NCBI GenBank assembly: GCA_024362935.1
Contig: JANCRA010000061.1
Coordinates: forward strand, 1,178,001 to 1,242,000
Origin: Setophaga petechia
Taxonomy: Eukaryota; Chordata; Aves; Passeriformes; Parulidae
DNA: 64,000 nt
Reading direction: 5' to 3'
The notes beneath the pieces were generated by a model. The model ran no database searches, had not been told where the DNA came from, and saw nothing but the letters and a program-made list of their open reading frames with translations. Made by a program: the position numbers and the translations under genes. This document shows, piece after piece, positions 45,430 to 58,476 of the stretch (position 1 is its first letter; each line of letters opens with the position of its first letter).

Positions 45430-47579
45430 TGGCTTCACTCAGCAAGGGCACTTGCAGGGTGTGTTGATGAAACGCTTGTGTGATTCCCAGAATAGGAGGG
45501 ACAGGTGTTAAGTGTAACAAGTAGGGCTTAGTCTTGTGAATTCTTTTAGCTTTAACAGGAGTGCTGAACCCTTTATTCCCCCAATTACTGCAATTTTTCG
45601 TTATTCAATTCTTTGTAAGGGTTTAATAAACCTTTAAAAACGTAAAAGTGAGAGCCTTTTCTCAGATGTGCAATGTGCTGTGGGCCATTTCATTGGTCTG
45701 GTTTCCTTTGCTTGGGTCCCATCTGAGTGCTCAGTTAGGGTACAGGCTGTAGATGCTTTGTGCACTCTTGCAGTTTCTCTTGGATCCCTTGAACAACAGG
45801 CTTTGGCCCATGAGGAGAATTTGTGCTGCTTTGTGACAGAGGAGAACTGCACAGGCTATTTTCTGTTTGCTCTAGGGAAGGTTGGTTATTGTTTGGCGTA
45901 AATTCACAGACCAACAGAGTGCATTTGCTTTGTCATGCCTGGGCATGGTTGCCACATTGTCCTAGTGACATCAGAAGGTTGCCTTGGTGCACGGAAGGCC
46001 TGAGTGTCAGAGCAGCCCCAGCGCTTGCTCAGTTCAGGAGCATCCTCCTGCTTGAGGCATGTGTCGGTGGGTACCTGCACACTGACAGAAGCCTTGCTTT
46101 TTCTGATGTTGAAGCACAGCCTGCAAACTTGCAGAGCAGTGCTACAATGATTGAACTAATTGCTCCAGCACTTTTTAATGCATATGGTGTTTCCTTTACC
46201 ATCTATTATGTGATTCACTTTGCACGTAAGGAGAGGCTTCCTCTCTACTTAGGTTAGGGTCTATCCTAACCTGGGTTTCTATGTCTTCCTGCTCTTTCTC
46301 AGTGACTGAGTTTCTGATTTTGAAACAGAAAGAGCATTAGGAGGCCACTGCTTTGGCAAAGCTCCTGTCAACAGGTTCAACTACAAAGGGAGTGTCAGTA
46401 GCCACAGGGGCAGCATTTGCAAGGGAACCTGCAGGGCTTCAGTTCCCTCCATTGGAGAGTCTGTGGCAGCAGAGTCTGTCATCTCCTCAGTTTTCTGGGA
46501 CTAGCAAGACAGCTTGAAAAAGTAGTCTGGCAGGCATTCTTGGAAGACCCTCTAAAAACTCTGCAGTTGTTCCCAGAATTCAGGGAAAGCTTCTTTCTTT
46601 CTAAATTTTCTCCTGAAAGGATTTGACTGTTTACTTTCATCTTTTACTGAGTGCTAAAACAGTAATTCCCTTTGCAAAGAAGTGCAAATTCCCAACACAG
46701 TGAGTGTGTGCTCCAGAACCCTGGAGCTGCTGCTGTGCTGCTTCACAACAGAACTGCCACAGCTCAGGTGGATTTTGGGGAAGCTTTTCTGGCCAAATGT
46801 TTCCAGCAAGTTAACGATAATTAGTGCATACAATTGATTTCAAAAAAAGAAGTACCTGAGGGAGAGAATAAAAAAAGCTGCTTGATGCATTTGGTAGAAC
46901 AAGAACATTGAGTGTAACAGATGAATTTGCATTTTCTTGGGCATGTTTTTAGTCATTTACTGGCAAAACAGGCCAAAGCGTAGGCACAAGCAAGAATATT
47001 GTCCTTGCTGGCTGTGTGAAGGAAATGTGTCTCCTGGAGGGAAGCTGTGATATGGGAAATCATGTTTGGGTTGTGGGATCCAGCAGGCCAAGCAGTTTTC
47101 TCACAGCATCTGATTTATTTCCCCTCCCCACTACAGGTCACCTGCACTGTGTATTCAGCGGTGCTGATCCTGAGCTGAGTGAGAAAGGGACATTTCACGT
47201 TGCTGGTGTTTTAAGAATTGTAGAGCCAGCTGTCAGCTTGGCCAACGGCAGTAGAGTGTAGAGGGCCAGCTAGGGAGGCTGAAAGAAAGTCCATTTTCAT
47301 GCCTTCAACAAAAATAACAAAGGCATAAATGGATAGTTCCTAATTTCCATCTCAGAGCTCTGAAGAACAACAAACTCAGATTTGCAAAGACAATGTTGCT
47401 TGCTGACAGCAGCCAGAGGGGAACACTGAACTAAGAGAAACTTACTCTAGAGAGCTCAATTAGCCCATATATATTTAGTCAAGAGTGACTGAGAATTCTA
47501 TTACTATAAATTTAATGATTATCACCTTAGAAGATGCAGTTGTAGAACAAGAAGCACATCTTGCAATGGTGCCTGCTGG
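45430..47579. other. No gene recognised
   Basis: Plus-strand frames at 45668-45901, 45823-46257 and 46417-46626 have no domain I can name. AT content is moderate. Confidence 0.4.
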
Positions 47580-49121
47580 ATCTGAAGTGAAATGGGCCCC
47601 TTTGTGCCTGGAGAGCTGCGTAGGCCAGAAGGAGCCAGGGGTGCTGCCAGGCTTGAGCAGCTGAAGATGAGGCAGCGTGTGGCCAGGGGGCCAAGAAGGC
47701 CAAGGGCATGGTGGCCTGTGTCAGCAGCAGTGGGGCAGCAGGAGCAGGGCAGTGAGCGCGGCCCTGTGCTGGGCAGCGCTGCGGCCACAGCTGGAGTGCT
47801 GTGTGCACTTGTGGGCCCCTGGCAAGCAGAAAGTCATGGAGGGACTGCAGTGTGTGCACAGAAGGACAGGGGAGCTGGGCCAGGGGGTGCAGCACAAGGC
47901 CAGTGAGGAGGTGCTGAGGGAGATTTGGCCTGGACAAAGGGAGGCTCTTGAGGGAGCTTCAGCATCTCCTCAGTGCATCCAAATATTTAGCCACTTTTGG
48001 AAGTGAGTTTTTCCCTTTTGTTCTTGGGGGTTTTTGTTTGCCTGGAGAAAGGGGCTTAATCATTTTCTTCTTCTCCCAATTAAGGTTCTTTTCTTCATTA
48101 TTTTCTGCTGTTTTACCGCACTTGGACTGGGTCTGCAAGAATTTTAATTTCCAAGGTCGCACTTCTGGAGAATGCAGTAGTTTTGCATGAGAACACATCA
48201 TTCTGTGCAGGGACCTTGGTGCAGAAGGAGCTGCTGTGATTCCAGGCCAGCCAGCAGGGTCGTACTGATCACTTAGAGCTTAGCAGTGCCTGTGCCTTTA
48301 TGCAGCCCAGGGAATCCATGTGTGTTGTATTTGGGAATTGAGCAGGACATCAATGCCCGTGCATTCCAGCTGCTCCTCAGAGATCACAGGAGCTGGGAGG
48401 GGCTGGGCTGCAGTTCTGATTCCAGCCACTTCAGCACTGTCAGTGTGGTCGTGTCCAACAGAAGCAGTTGCCCGAGCACAAATGCGCCAAAAGTGCAGTT
48501 CCCAGTGCAATGCTCTGGGTCTGACCCCTTTGCATAAGGACCTACACATGCTCCAGATTCCCCAAGAGTGTGCTTTATTGAAGCAACAGGAGAGCAATCT
48601 CAGGATTGCTGCTGATTGGGGCACTGGCTACCAAGTTTTGATATTTGTAGCAACAGACAGGACAGCAAAGGGAGATTTCAGTAATGAGATCCGTCTGTCT
48701 GTCTATATATCTATCTACCTACCTATCTATGCAACACTTACATAATTGAATCTTCCTGGCTCTTGTCCAAGGCCATTGGAGGTGCAAAGCTCACCTAAAG
48801 CACCCCTTTCAGGAGAGGAGTAGAGACACATTAGAGGGAATCCCAACCAATTCTGAGAATGCAAAGATGTTTTCCCCTCCAGATATGAGGATTTCTTCCC
48901 CTCAGAGCTGCTTTCCTCTTCTGGTCTCTTTTGCCCTCAAGTCCCCAGTTAATTCTTTAAATTTCCACCTGTCCTAGAGAGGTGGAACAATTCCATGTTT
49001 AGGCGGTGTTTAGTGACTCGGGTCATACATGCATTACGTGACACACAGTTTCCCTTCACTGGCATCCCCAGGGCTGTGCCAGTTCATTTGTTCATGGCGC
49101 CTTAGGTCAGTCTCTTTCCCT
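47580..49121 (+). repeat. Duplicated unit, copy B, uninterrupted
   Basis: It matches copy A on both sides of its LTR insertion. At 48534-48556 copy B reads straight through the site that is occupied in copy A ('aaggacctacacatgctcc'). A CR1-derived block covers about 47640-47950. Confidence 0.9.

Positions 49122-49151
<30 letters not shown>
49122..49151 (+). repeat. (CAG)10 microsatellite
   Basis: Ten uninterrupted CAG units lie exactly where similarity to copy A ends. Confidence 0.95.
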
Positions 49152-49152
<1 letters not shown>

Positions 49153-50924
49153 GAGTGGTGGCAGGGTCAGGACGAGGACGAGGTGGCTGCCCTGGCCCTT
49201 TGCTCCCGGGCCCCAGGCCAGGAGGGCTCTGGCTGCAGCAGGGCACTCTTCAGGCAGCCCCTGGCAGCCTCTGCACAGAGCACGGCACGCTGCCCCTCCT
49301 GCTTGTGTCACTTTTCTTCAGCAATACCCTAAGCTCCCCTTCACAAGGAAAAAACTCCAGCAATGTAAAAAGAGATCACTCCAGTACAGTTCTACCTGCC
49401 TTTCTATTGTAGTTCAGGGCATGCATTCTTTTGTCTCTAATTTGTTTTTATGAACATGTGCATTCAAATCTTCACATTTTTGTGTTTCTAATTATTCCTT
49501 TACCAAAACACTTCTTAACTCTTGATTTATTGCAGTTGGTAATTTAAAAATTAGTATTATAGTGCAGGTAGTATATTTTAAAATGTCACATACCAACACC
49601 CTTTGCGTAGTTTTTCTCACTCTTAAAAAAAAACCCCGTACGCCATTTCAGTTTCTGTCTCTCCAAGTTGGTTCAAACTGGTCTATTTTAAATCAGGGCT
49701 ACAATACTTTTAGAGGATTGAGAGAGGTCCATGAAATGCACACCACTGGTTGCTCTTGTGGAATGTCATGGCCCTGCCATAAAGCCTCTTTTCACTTTTT
49801 TTATTCCTCTCATAAGCTCAACTGCAAACACACGTTTAGTTGCAAACTTACACGAGATGAGCAAAATCAAAATGATAGGATGGGCCTTTGGGAACTCCTT
49901 GCTCATCTTTCTGCTTCTTCAGCTGAGCAGGGCTCTGATCCAGGCAAAGAGATTGCACTTAGTGCTGCACAACCATTTGGCTGCAACTCTGCTGATTTCT
50001 AGGAACAGCTGGAGGACTCTATCTCCCCAGGATGTTTTGGCTGAGACAAGATTTGCTGGGCTTTGGCTGCAAACACCATTGCCCTTGCTTTCTTATATCC
50101 ACCAGTAACCATGACTGGGCAAAAACTGCCACGTGGGCCATCTTCCAAAGGCGCTTTGCTCTGAAGTTTGTGAATGAAGGAGACCATTATCTACTTCCAA
50201 ACCACATGCAAAAAATCATGAAAGAGAACTTTACATCTTTAACAAACAACTGACAATGCAGAAGTGGATCTAGAGCTTCTTTACGGAATGAAAAGGAAGG
50301 CAATCTTCCAATGGAATTGTGCTTTGGAGTTTTTCTTCTGACTCCCACTCACAGCTGGTACTGGAAGAAGTCACGTCTCTGCAAGTGTCAGCCTCTTCTA
50401 TCTGCCATCAATTGTTTTGCTGCAACTATCAGAACAGGCATCAGGCTGGAGAGAGGCTCAGCTGATGGTAAGAACACAAGCTGCCCCAAGGAGGAAAAAA
50501 AAAAAAAAATCAACTTTTATCTCCCAAACTCATCTCCCCAGAGGCTCAAGCAGAATTCCTCTGGTTCCCCGGAATATAAAGAAATAGGGCTGAGAAGACC
50601 CTCTGCATCTATGTGTTCATGTCCAAGACTTTGCTGCTGCCATTTGGCTTTTGCCTTTTTCTCTTTTCTATCTTTTCTGCATTCTTTGCACATCTATTTA
50701 GAGCTCTGTAGACTACTCTATTTTGTGACTACTTGTCCCAGTCCTTTCCCATGGCCTTTGCCTAAGCAGAAAAACAAACTTCCAGAGCTCCAAGTGTCAG
50801 CGGTGGAAGGCCCCAGTGTTGTCTTGGTTCTTCCTGCATCAGACCCCTCCAGAGGGCTGGTGGACTCACCATCCCCGCAAGCCTTTGAAAGAAGACTGGA
50901 TGCGGCACTCGGTGCCTGAGGTGT
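49152..50924. other. No gene recognised
   Basis: A frame at 50311-50919 is interrupted by a poly-A run and has no domain. I see nothing else. Confidence 0.4.
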
Positions 50925-50996
50925 TAGGGAATGACCGGACTCGATGATCTTGAAGGTGTCTGTCTTCCAAGCCCGTGACTCTGGCATTCTGTGACT
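50925..50996 (+). mobile_element. CR1 3' tail
   Basis: 'gactcgatgatcttgaaggt' to 'gcattctgtgactg' is the CR1 terminus. Confidence 0.75.
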
Positions 50997-51840
50997 GAAG
51001 CAGCTTTTCCTGGAAAGGGCTGCGGGGGCCCTTGGCTGAGAACGGGGATCAGGGCTCATGGAAAAGAAGCAAAGGGCTCAAGGCGAAGGCCGAGAAGGCA
51101 GAGCTGCCCCAGCACGGCCCAGAGCGAGCCTCATGTCCTCCTCCTCAACCTGCGCCCCCTGCGCTGCCCTTTGTGGCGCCGGCGGCTCCTTTCTCGCTGC
51201 GGGGCTCCAGGGCGTGCTGGGGGCCGGGCCCCTCGTCTTCGCGAAGCGCCGGAGCCTCGGAGGCGAGCGGCTGCTGCTGTGGCCGGCAGAGGAGAGCTGC
51301 GGCTGCGGCCCAGGGCACGGCGAGCTGCGGCTATGGCCGGCTCCTGCCCTGCGCGCACAGACACGGCCGAGGGCTGGCCGGCAGCTCCCTGCCGGTCCGC
51401 AGCGGGCCCGGCCGGGCTGCTGCTCTCTGCGGCCTCCGCCCGCCGCTGCCGGCCCCGCCGCGCTCCCGCCTGCCTCTGCCACAGCCGGGCCCACACGGGA
51501 GGCAGCACACTGCGGCCGGCTCGGAAAAGCCTTGCCCGCAAACCGCCCACCACGGCCTCAGGACACAGGCTGCCGGCGTCCTCGCAGCTGCGAGCCGGCC
51601 TGGGCCGCCTGCCGGCCTCGGCCACAGCTCCCGCCTGTGTCTCCATGGCCGCGGCTGCTCGGCACAGCGGGCTGAGCGCAGCGAGCGCCACCAGCGGCTC
51701 CTCACGGGCCCAGGCTCCGCGCGCTCCGAGCCCGCCCAACCCCGAATTCCAGCCCTGACGCGCTCGGCGTCCCAATGCATCCCCAGCGGACAGCAGAGTC
51801 GGCCGCTGAGCTCAGCCCATGGGGGTGACACCAACAAGTG
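50997..51840. promoter_or_regulatory. CpG-rich block, possible CpG island
   Basis: GC and CpG density rise sharply compared with both flanks. Long frames are open on both strands in several phases (205-269 codons), which is what GC-rich DNA gives by chance; no domain is recognisable. It may be a promoter island of a gene not seen here or a GC-rich repeat. Confidence 0.5.
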
Positions 51841-53309
51841 ACCAATGGCAAATTCACCAAATCCTCATGAGGGGCAAGAGAAAACTCCCATGGTGCCTGA
51901 CAGCCTGAAGCAACTGCCAATTACAGATCATTCCATCCATCTGGGAAAAGAGACTTTTACATTAAAGCAGAAAAGAACTATCTAAAAGGAGGCCAGCAAC
52001 AAACAACAAAATTATTTGGACTCATGCTTCTTGTGCCTGTTAGAAAGGCCAAGAAAATGAAATCCTTACTCTTCCAACACAGCTCTCTGTTCATTATGTG
52101 GGACAGCGAGTACCGACGTGCAGGAGCTGATGGAAGGGACGGGGAGGAGAATGCAGCAGGTACAGTGCCAAGCCGAGTCAGGGATGATGATCTCTGGCAT
52201 TGACACTGAAGGAGGAGAGTTTGCAAGCAAGACAGAAAACGGCTCTTTATTTCACCTCTTCTTTTACTGCTACTAAGAATGTAGCCTGGAGCAAGGTGGG
52301 AACACCAGAGCATGGAGCCCTTTCCAGGCAGGGCTGCATCTGCTGAAGGGGCAGAGGGAGCCCAGCAGGGATCACACACAAACCAGCAGGGGACTGAGGA
52401 GCCCCTGTGGTGGCAGTGAGCAACCTCGGGCTCTGCTCACTGCTGGTGGCACTTTCTATTGAACCATCTCCAAGGACTTCTGTTGTGCTCTGTATTTCTA
52501 AGGGTTTTCCCCCTTTTTTTCTTTTAGTTTTGTTTTTTGGGGTTTTTGGCTTTTTTTTGGTTTTTTTTTTTTTGGTTTTTTGCTGGTCTCCTGCACCTTT
52601 ATTTCTCCAAATTTTCCCACCCTGTCAGCAGCAGCCCCTGTCCACAACTAGCTCAAAAATATCAACAGAGCAGCTAGGATCCAACAACAATGGGTGAAAT
52701 CCTATGGTTAAGGAATTCTTATGCCAAAACCCTGCCTGTGCCTTATACTTTGTCAAGACCTCTTTCTCTGTGCAAAAACTAGGATTAGTGGAGGTTTTTT
52801 GCCTAAGGGCTCCTGAGAAGCAAACGTTGTGCTGGGGTTCTCAGGAGCATATCTGTTAAGTTCATTGCTGGGAAACACGAAGTAAGGCCAGGATAGCAGA
52901 GCAGCTGGGACCTGGTCACTCCCTGCAAAGGGCTGGTGTATGATGTGGGAACACCACATTCCAGGATGGACGAGGAGGGTAAACGTGCTGAAGGTGCTGC
53001 AGGTAAAGTTTGGGTTCACTTAGAGAGTAGTCAGGAGTGATGAGCACTGAAAGATCCAGCTGCAGTCCCCATCCACGTCCCTTTCAGAACTGGCTTTAGG
53101 ATGTGTGCAGCCTGGATCCAGAGCACCCTGGGGGGCTCCTGTGGCTGCCTTTGCACTCCGGGTGAGGATGCCCAGGAGCCCCCGAGGCCGGCAGTGGGGA
53201 CCAGGGCTGGGACTTGTGGCCTGGCAGGTGTGGCTCTGGGGGCTGTGACATGCCAGGGCATGGGTCACAGTCACTGCCTCAGGAGCCCTGGCTAGCTCTG
53301 TGATGCTCC
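51841..53309. other. No gene recognised
   Basis: It contains a T/G-rich tract at 52505-52590. No repeat family named. Confidence 0.45.
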
Positions 53310-53920
53310 AGGGACAACGGCAAGAGTCGGAACTGGCTAGACTAGGGTTTCGCCTGAGCCAGAATCTCTAACCCAAATGCCTAGCAGTAGAGACACCGCC
53401 GAGGACCGAATGAAGAAGGGAAAAAAAACTCTTCCGCAGTACAAAGCGCAGCGAATTTAATAGGACACGGGCAGGAAAACTACTTAGGAAGCACTCCACA
53501 AAAAGAACAAAATTAAAGGAACCGCCAGCGCCCCTGTGCACGGGTTTTTAAAATCTTTCAAAATGAGGGGTGGACACCATATAGTAACCAATAAGCGACT
53601 CTCGGGGTGTGGTTTTGAGGGCTACAACAAATCAGAACAAGGGGAGGAGAGAGGGTTGGGATAGGGATTGGATCTTGGGGTGAGGGACAGGGAACTTTCT
53701 GGAACAAAGGGTAGGGCTTGGGCTGATGGATGGGGCAAAGGGGCCGGGTTGTCTTGACAGACAGGGAAAAATCTGGTGCGGAGGGAGGGGATTCCTTGAG
53801 GGACACTTGGGTAGGAGGGCATAACACCGGGGAGAAATGAACTGCAACAACTCGGGGAACACTTGAACATACCTCAAGCTAACAAAACATTTGACTCGGA
53901 AACTAACGCACTGCAACACA
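53310..53920 (-). repeat. Probable LTR, minus orientation
   Basis: On the minus strand a CCAAT box ('cttattggtt', near 53590) is followed by a TTTAAAAA box near 53550 and an A/T-rich possible polyadenylation site near 53456, in LTR-like order. Ends not resolved. Confidence 0.4.
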
Positions 53921-56499
53921 GAAATTCAGGCTTTCAGCAGCCGAGAGGTGGCACTGTTAGAAGCTGCAGCAGCTGGTGAAAGCCATCTCTCTGCCTCAGG
54001 TTCTTGCTGTGTGGGCAGGTGCTACGAGTTGTGGTGGCTGCGCTCCCCCTTTGCTGGGAGGATGATCTGTACCAGGGGAGAGCAGAAAGCTGCCATGGTG
54101 AGCAGAACGTGCTCAGAGCATTGCAGTTCAGAGAATGGCACTGCCCCTGAAGGGCAAAAAGCTTGAAAGCATATAATTCTGTGCAGCACAGTGGTACAAA
54201 TTTTCTCTTCTAGAACGTGCCCATTTTTGTATGCTGTAGATGAATACTCTGAGTTTTATAGAATACATGGGGTTTTTTCTTAAGGTTTTTGGGAGAACTC
54301 TCAAGTTTATTTCTGTTTGCATTTTACATCCAACATGTATACAGATTTTTTTTTAAATTTTTCTTTTGTAAATATTTAGGGAAAAAATACCCAAGCATTT
54401 TTTTATTCCATTGGGATATTGTGATTAATATCCTTAGAAAGAAAAGCTTGTTGAACAAGTGTGGAAACACAGAGAGAGGGGAAACAGTATAAAAGTCTTT
54501 TAGAGCAGGACGTGTAATAAGGACTGCAGAAGTGAGTAATTCCTCCAAGGGCAGAATTAGCAAGATATATCACCAAAAGTACCTGCCAAGATACTTCCTT
54601 AAATCAAGGGAAATGTGACCTGCAGCCATACGAAGTACAGCAAAAGCCTATGAAAACCTCTGGGAAAGAGGGAATTTTGCCAGTGACATCAGTCTGTCTG
54701 GGTAACTGAGGGATGCCCGTCAATATTGCACTGCATTCCTCAATATTTGCAGTGTCTTTCCTCCCAATTTCTGTGAAGTGAATAAGCTGCAGTTGTTTAC
54801 CATTACCTTAAGCTCCTAGGGCAATTACCAAGCACTGTGTATGGTTTTTTGTAGCTGAGCAGGACTTGAGTTTCCCAAATCTTCTACAAAGCAGAAAGGA
54901 ACCACACAGTTACTTGTGCAAATGTTAATGAAGCGTTTCATGAAAGCAGGTGAATGAAAGCATTGCATTATAAAACTTCCACATTCAAGAAAACAGGAGT
55001 CCACTTAGAATAAAACATCTAAGTCTAGCATAACATCAGAACAGGATAAAATGAAATTATTAGACAGGAAGAGAGGCATCAGAAATGAAGTGTATAATTT
55101 CTGATACATCTGCATGCATTTGGAAACTAAAACAGAAAAATAAGGGCAGAGATAGAAAGAAATTGAAGATTTTAAAATTGCACTGTGCAGAAGAGACACA
55201 CGAACCACCATGTGAATACAGCTGGGAGATCCAGCTTGGAGATGGATTAGAGTGAAATCCGTTCACTGAAGGTCTCTGGTGCACACGAGTGCAAAGACTG
55301 AGGAAAAAAGGAGAAAAGCTTAATTTCTGAAAGCTATTTACATTCCTGGAAGCATTGTCTAGAGATCTAAAAATCTAAAGCCTCAGAGAATCTGAACCTA
55401 AAACATCCCCAAATGGATTGATAAGGTATGATGTGCACATCTCTCCTGTTTCCAGAGTCAATGAAATTGACAGTAAGTGTCTGGAAATTAGGAATGCCCA
55501 CCCAGATTTTATTTCCATGACTTGAAGAACACCCTTAATCAGGCACTTTAGGAAGGGAACACTGACATTCTCACTGTGCTCTATTTACTTTACGTTTGAA
55601 TACAGGCTGGTAGAAGGAGAGATCTGGCTTTAATTTCTCCCAAAGTTATCTGTTGCACATTGAGGTTAAGAGTAGATGTAAAATTCAGCTAATCACTCTT
55701 TCTATCCATGATATTCCACTAGTGAACTGACATACAGAAACATCCTTTTTCCCTTGGTACCTTCCTAAATGATGCCCTAATGAACAGGAGACTTGCATAA
55801 ATCTCACAGAAAATTGCCAAAATTGCTGAAATTAACACTCAATTCCATGATACAAGCTTCTGAGAAAAGGCTTGACAGGATCACTGAACAAACAAACTTG
55901 GAAGAGAAACACTCATTTTAGCACTGATCGAGGGGAAAGAAAAAGAAATGCTGTAAAAATTCCAAGTGGAAGGTAAGGAGAAAGACAGGCAGCACAGGAG
56001 GAACAAGGCCCTGTCAGATGACCTGTGGAAGGTAACTTTGTGCCCCAGCACTGTTAGAGGACATTCCCTGTCATTGGTGCAAGCACCTGGAGACATAAAT
56101 ACTGATTGCTTTGGGGGCCACCATCTTGGTAAGTGCAGAGGTGGTTCAATAACGTGACACGAGGGAGTTCCCTCAGAGCAACTGGGATGCCTGAAAGAAG
56201 TGAACAGCTCACCACAGCCTGGCCCGCTCGGCTGCTTTTTCCTTCTGACCCTCCTGGGGAGGCTCTGACATTTCCTCTTCCCTGATGGAAGTGCAGCTGC
56301 TGCCAAGGGAAACGTCCCCATACTCACTCAGTGTCCCCTTTGCTTGCCAGATTTGTCCCATCTGCTGTTCCTGTCCAGGAGAGCTGCTCTGCACGGGAGG
56401 AGGAGACCGAGGGAGAGGCTTTGAAGATGGGGCAGCTGGGATCCCTCTGCTTGGAGCTCTGTTTAAAGATACACAGACTTGCACGTGGGCAGGGATTAT
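53921..56499. other. No gene recognised
   Basis: AT-rich to mixed sequence; open frames on both strands are short and uninformative. Confidence 0.45.
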
Positions 56500-57150
56500 T
56501 ATATGGATATGTACATATGTAGCCTGCTATTTGTACAGGCATATTTCTGTCCATATGGTATCAGATTTATGAAAGTACGAGGTATATATGTATGTATAGA
56601 TACCTGCATACATACGGGTTTGCAATTACGTATTTGTGGTTTATGTATCTAGTTCTTTATGTGTATTGAAATATCTGTGTTTAGATTTCCTTATGTATAT
56701 AGTTGTGTAGGTGTCTATTTGTATTGATGTAGTTTTCAGTATATGTCTTTTAAAATTAGTATATTGGTATTTGTTTTGGTATATATGTATTTTTATGTTT
56801 TTTAGATGTATATTGATGTATTTCTATATATATTATATTTACACATATATATCCAGATGTATAGCTGTATATTTGTATCAATGCAGTTGTACAGATATTT
56901 AGCATGGTACTGCTGTTTGTCTATTTAAAGATTGGTTTGTTTTATCTATCTGTTTCTTGAATGTAATAGGTAACATTTCATCTGTATTCACATCTGTATA
57001 TTGTAGTGGTTATTTATGTATATAGTTCTATTGAAATGTCTATGGAGTTGTATAGCGGTGGAATTCTATTTGTTGAGTACTTGGTATTACAGGGAAATAC
57101 TGATATTTTTGTATTTCTATATGGGCTGTATGTTTGCAGTAATATGCAAT
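56500..57150. repeat. Degenerate TATG/TGTA-rich tract
   Basis: About 650 bases are dominated by variants of 'tatatgtatgtata' with T-rich spacers, as in an old expanded microsatellite. Confidence 0.7.
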
Positions 57151-57719
57151 AAATTCACTTGTTAATTTTCCTTTGATCTCTGTGTATAGTGAGTGTTTGT
57201 AGAGGTTTGCAATAAATTAGTTTTTGTTAACAGAAGTTATTTGCATGATTTAAATAGTGTGGTGTAACAATTAAATAAATTACTTTTTTAAAATTTAACA
57301 GAGATGCGTATAGTTCTATGTTGTCAGTGCTGGTGTAGCAATTTGTAAGAAATGCCATTTGTCAGCTGAGATGGGTGTCTTGTAATTTGTGCTACCCAAC
57401 GCCATGAGCAGATGTAAATGCTGGAGGATTTTGGCCATGCAAATCTCCAGCCATGCCCAGCACATGCCCCACCTGCACTCAGGCTGGGCAAGGGAAGCGC
57501 AGATTTGGGCTGGCAGCAGAGCCCCACGTTGGCTCAGAACTCGCTGCAGAGGCTGCTGGATGAGAAATAGATCAAGGATACATTTTATATATTATATATA
57601 TTACTGTACATATATGAAAATATATATTATGTAGTATCTTGTGGAACTCCTTAAAATCAGAGGTGTGGCGGTGCCGAAGCTGAGCCCGGCTGGCCCACAG
57701 GAATGCACAGCCAAGAGCC
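57151..57719. other. No gene recognised
   Basis: AT-rich sequence passing into a mixed segment before the provirus; a TATATA run lies at 57585-57632. Confidence 0.45.
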
Positions 57720-57912
57720 TGTTTGAGGGCACGGGCAGCTGTAGGATCCAGGATCTCCGGCGGGAGCAACTGGATGACAAGGCCCTTTCCTGGGGTTCCT
57801 CCACGTCAGTGGTGGAGGAGGCAGCTCCAGCAGGCTAAGCAGCAGAGTCGACAGCACGAGCCAGAGGTGATGAAGCAAACGCGAGGCAGCAATTCTCAGC
57901 AGCAAGGGAAGG

Positions 57913-57918
57913 TTTATT
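57913..57918 (-). terminator. LTR polyadenylation signal AATAAA
   Basis: It lies about 75 bp downstream of the TATA box on the minus strand. Confidence 0.75.
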
Positions 57919-57989
57919 GGAAAGGGTACAGGGTGCGGAAAGGGAAGGAGGCTGCAGGGAACTGCGCCGAGGGGCGGGGTGGAGAGAAA

Positions 57990-57996
57990 TTATATA
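57990..57996 (-). promoter_or_regulatory. LTR TATA box
   Basis: TATATAA on the minus strand, in a GC-rich context. Confidence 0.75.
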
Positions 57997-58402
57997 GGGG
58001 GACCAGGGGGAGGTGAACCCCTTCCCCTGGCCAATGAACCTTACCCCAAGCATAAATGACAGGGGGTAATAACAAATGAAACAACATTAGGGGAGGGCCA
58101 GCTCTGCTCTGCCCAATCACCCTCTGCCCTGGGGAGAAGGATCTGGAAAAGCAGGCAGGGACAGAGAGTGACAGGCAGGCAGGCTAACAACTCAAGATAC
58201 AGGGGTGGGAATTAAAAGATACAAAAAGGCGGGAGTAACTAAGCAACCAAATGACGGGCAGCCCGGCAGAGGAAAAAACAGGGGGAGGGGAAGCCTGGCA
58301 AGCGCCCTCTTGGGTAAGCAAAACCAATACAATACAATACCACAAATTAAAATCAAACGGAACTAAGAAGGGGGAGGAAGACTGCGGGGGCGCACCGCAA
58401 CA

Positions 58403-58416
58403 TCTCCCTCTTTTTT
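58403..58416 (-). promoter_or_regulatory. Polypurine tract of the retrovirus
   Basis: AAAAAAGAGGGAGA on the minus strand, immediately before the LTR. Confidence 0.9.
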
Positions 58417-58476
58417 ACACAAAAATAAAAAGAAAAAACAAGAGTAAGTCTCTGAAAAAAGAAACTCCTTAAAGTA

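Larger units (their letters stand above)
57720..58402 (-). repeat. 3' LTR of the retrovirus (left end uncertain)
   Basis: It begins TGTTGCGG directly after the purine tract at 58402. A TATATAA box lies at 57990-57996 and AATAAA at 57913-57918 on the minus strand, correctly spaced for U3-R-U5. The U5 end falls between about 57720 and 57850 and was not fixed. Confidence 0.8.

Noticed and set aside
50991..51841. Several 205-269 codon frames on both strands
   Set aside because: They overlap in many phases within a CpG-rich block and have low-complexity Ala/Arg/Pro composition without domains.
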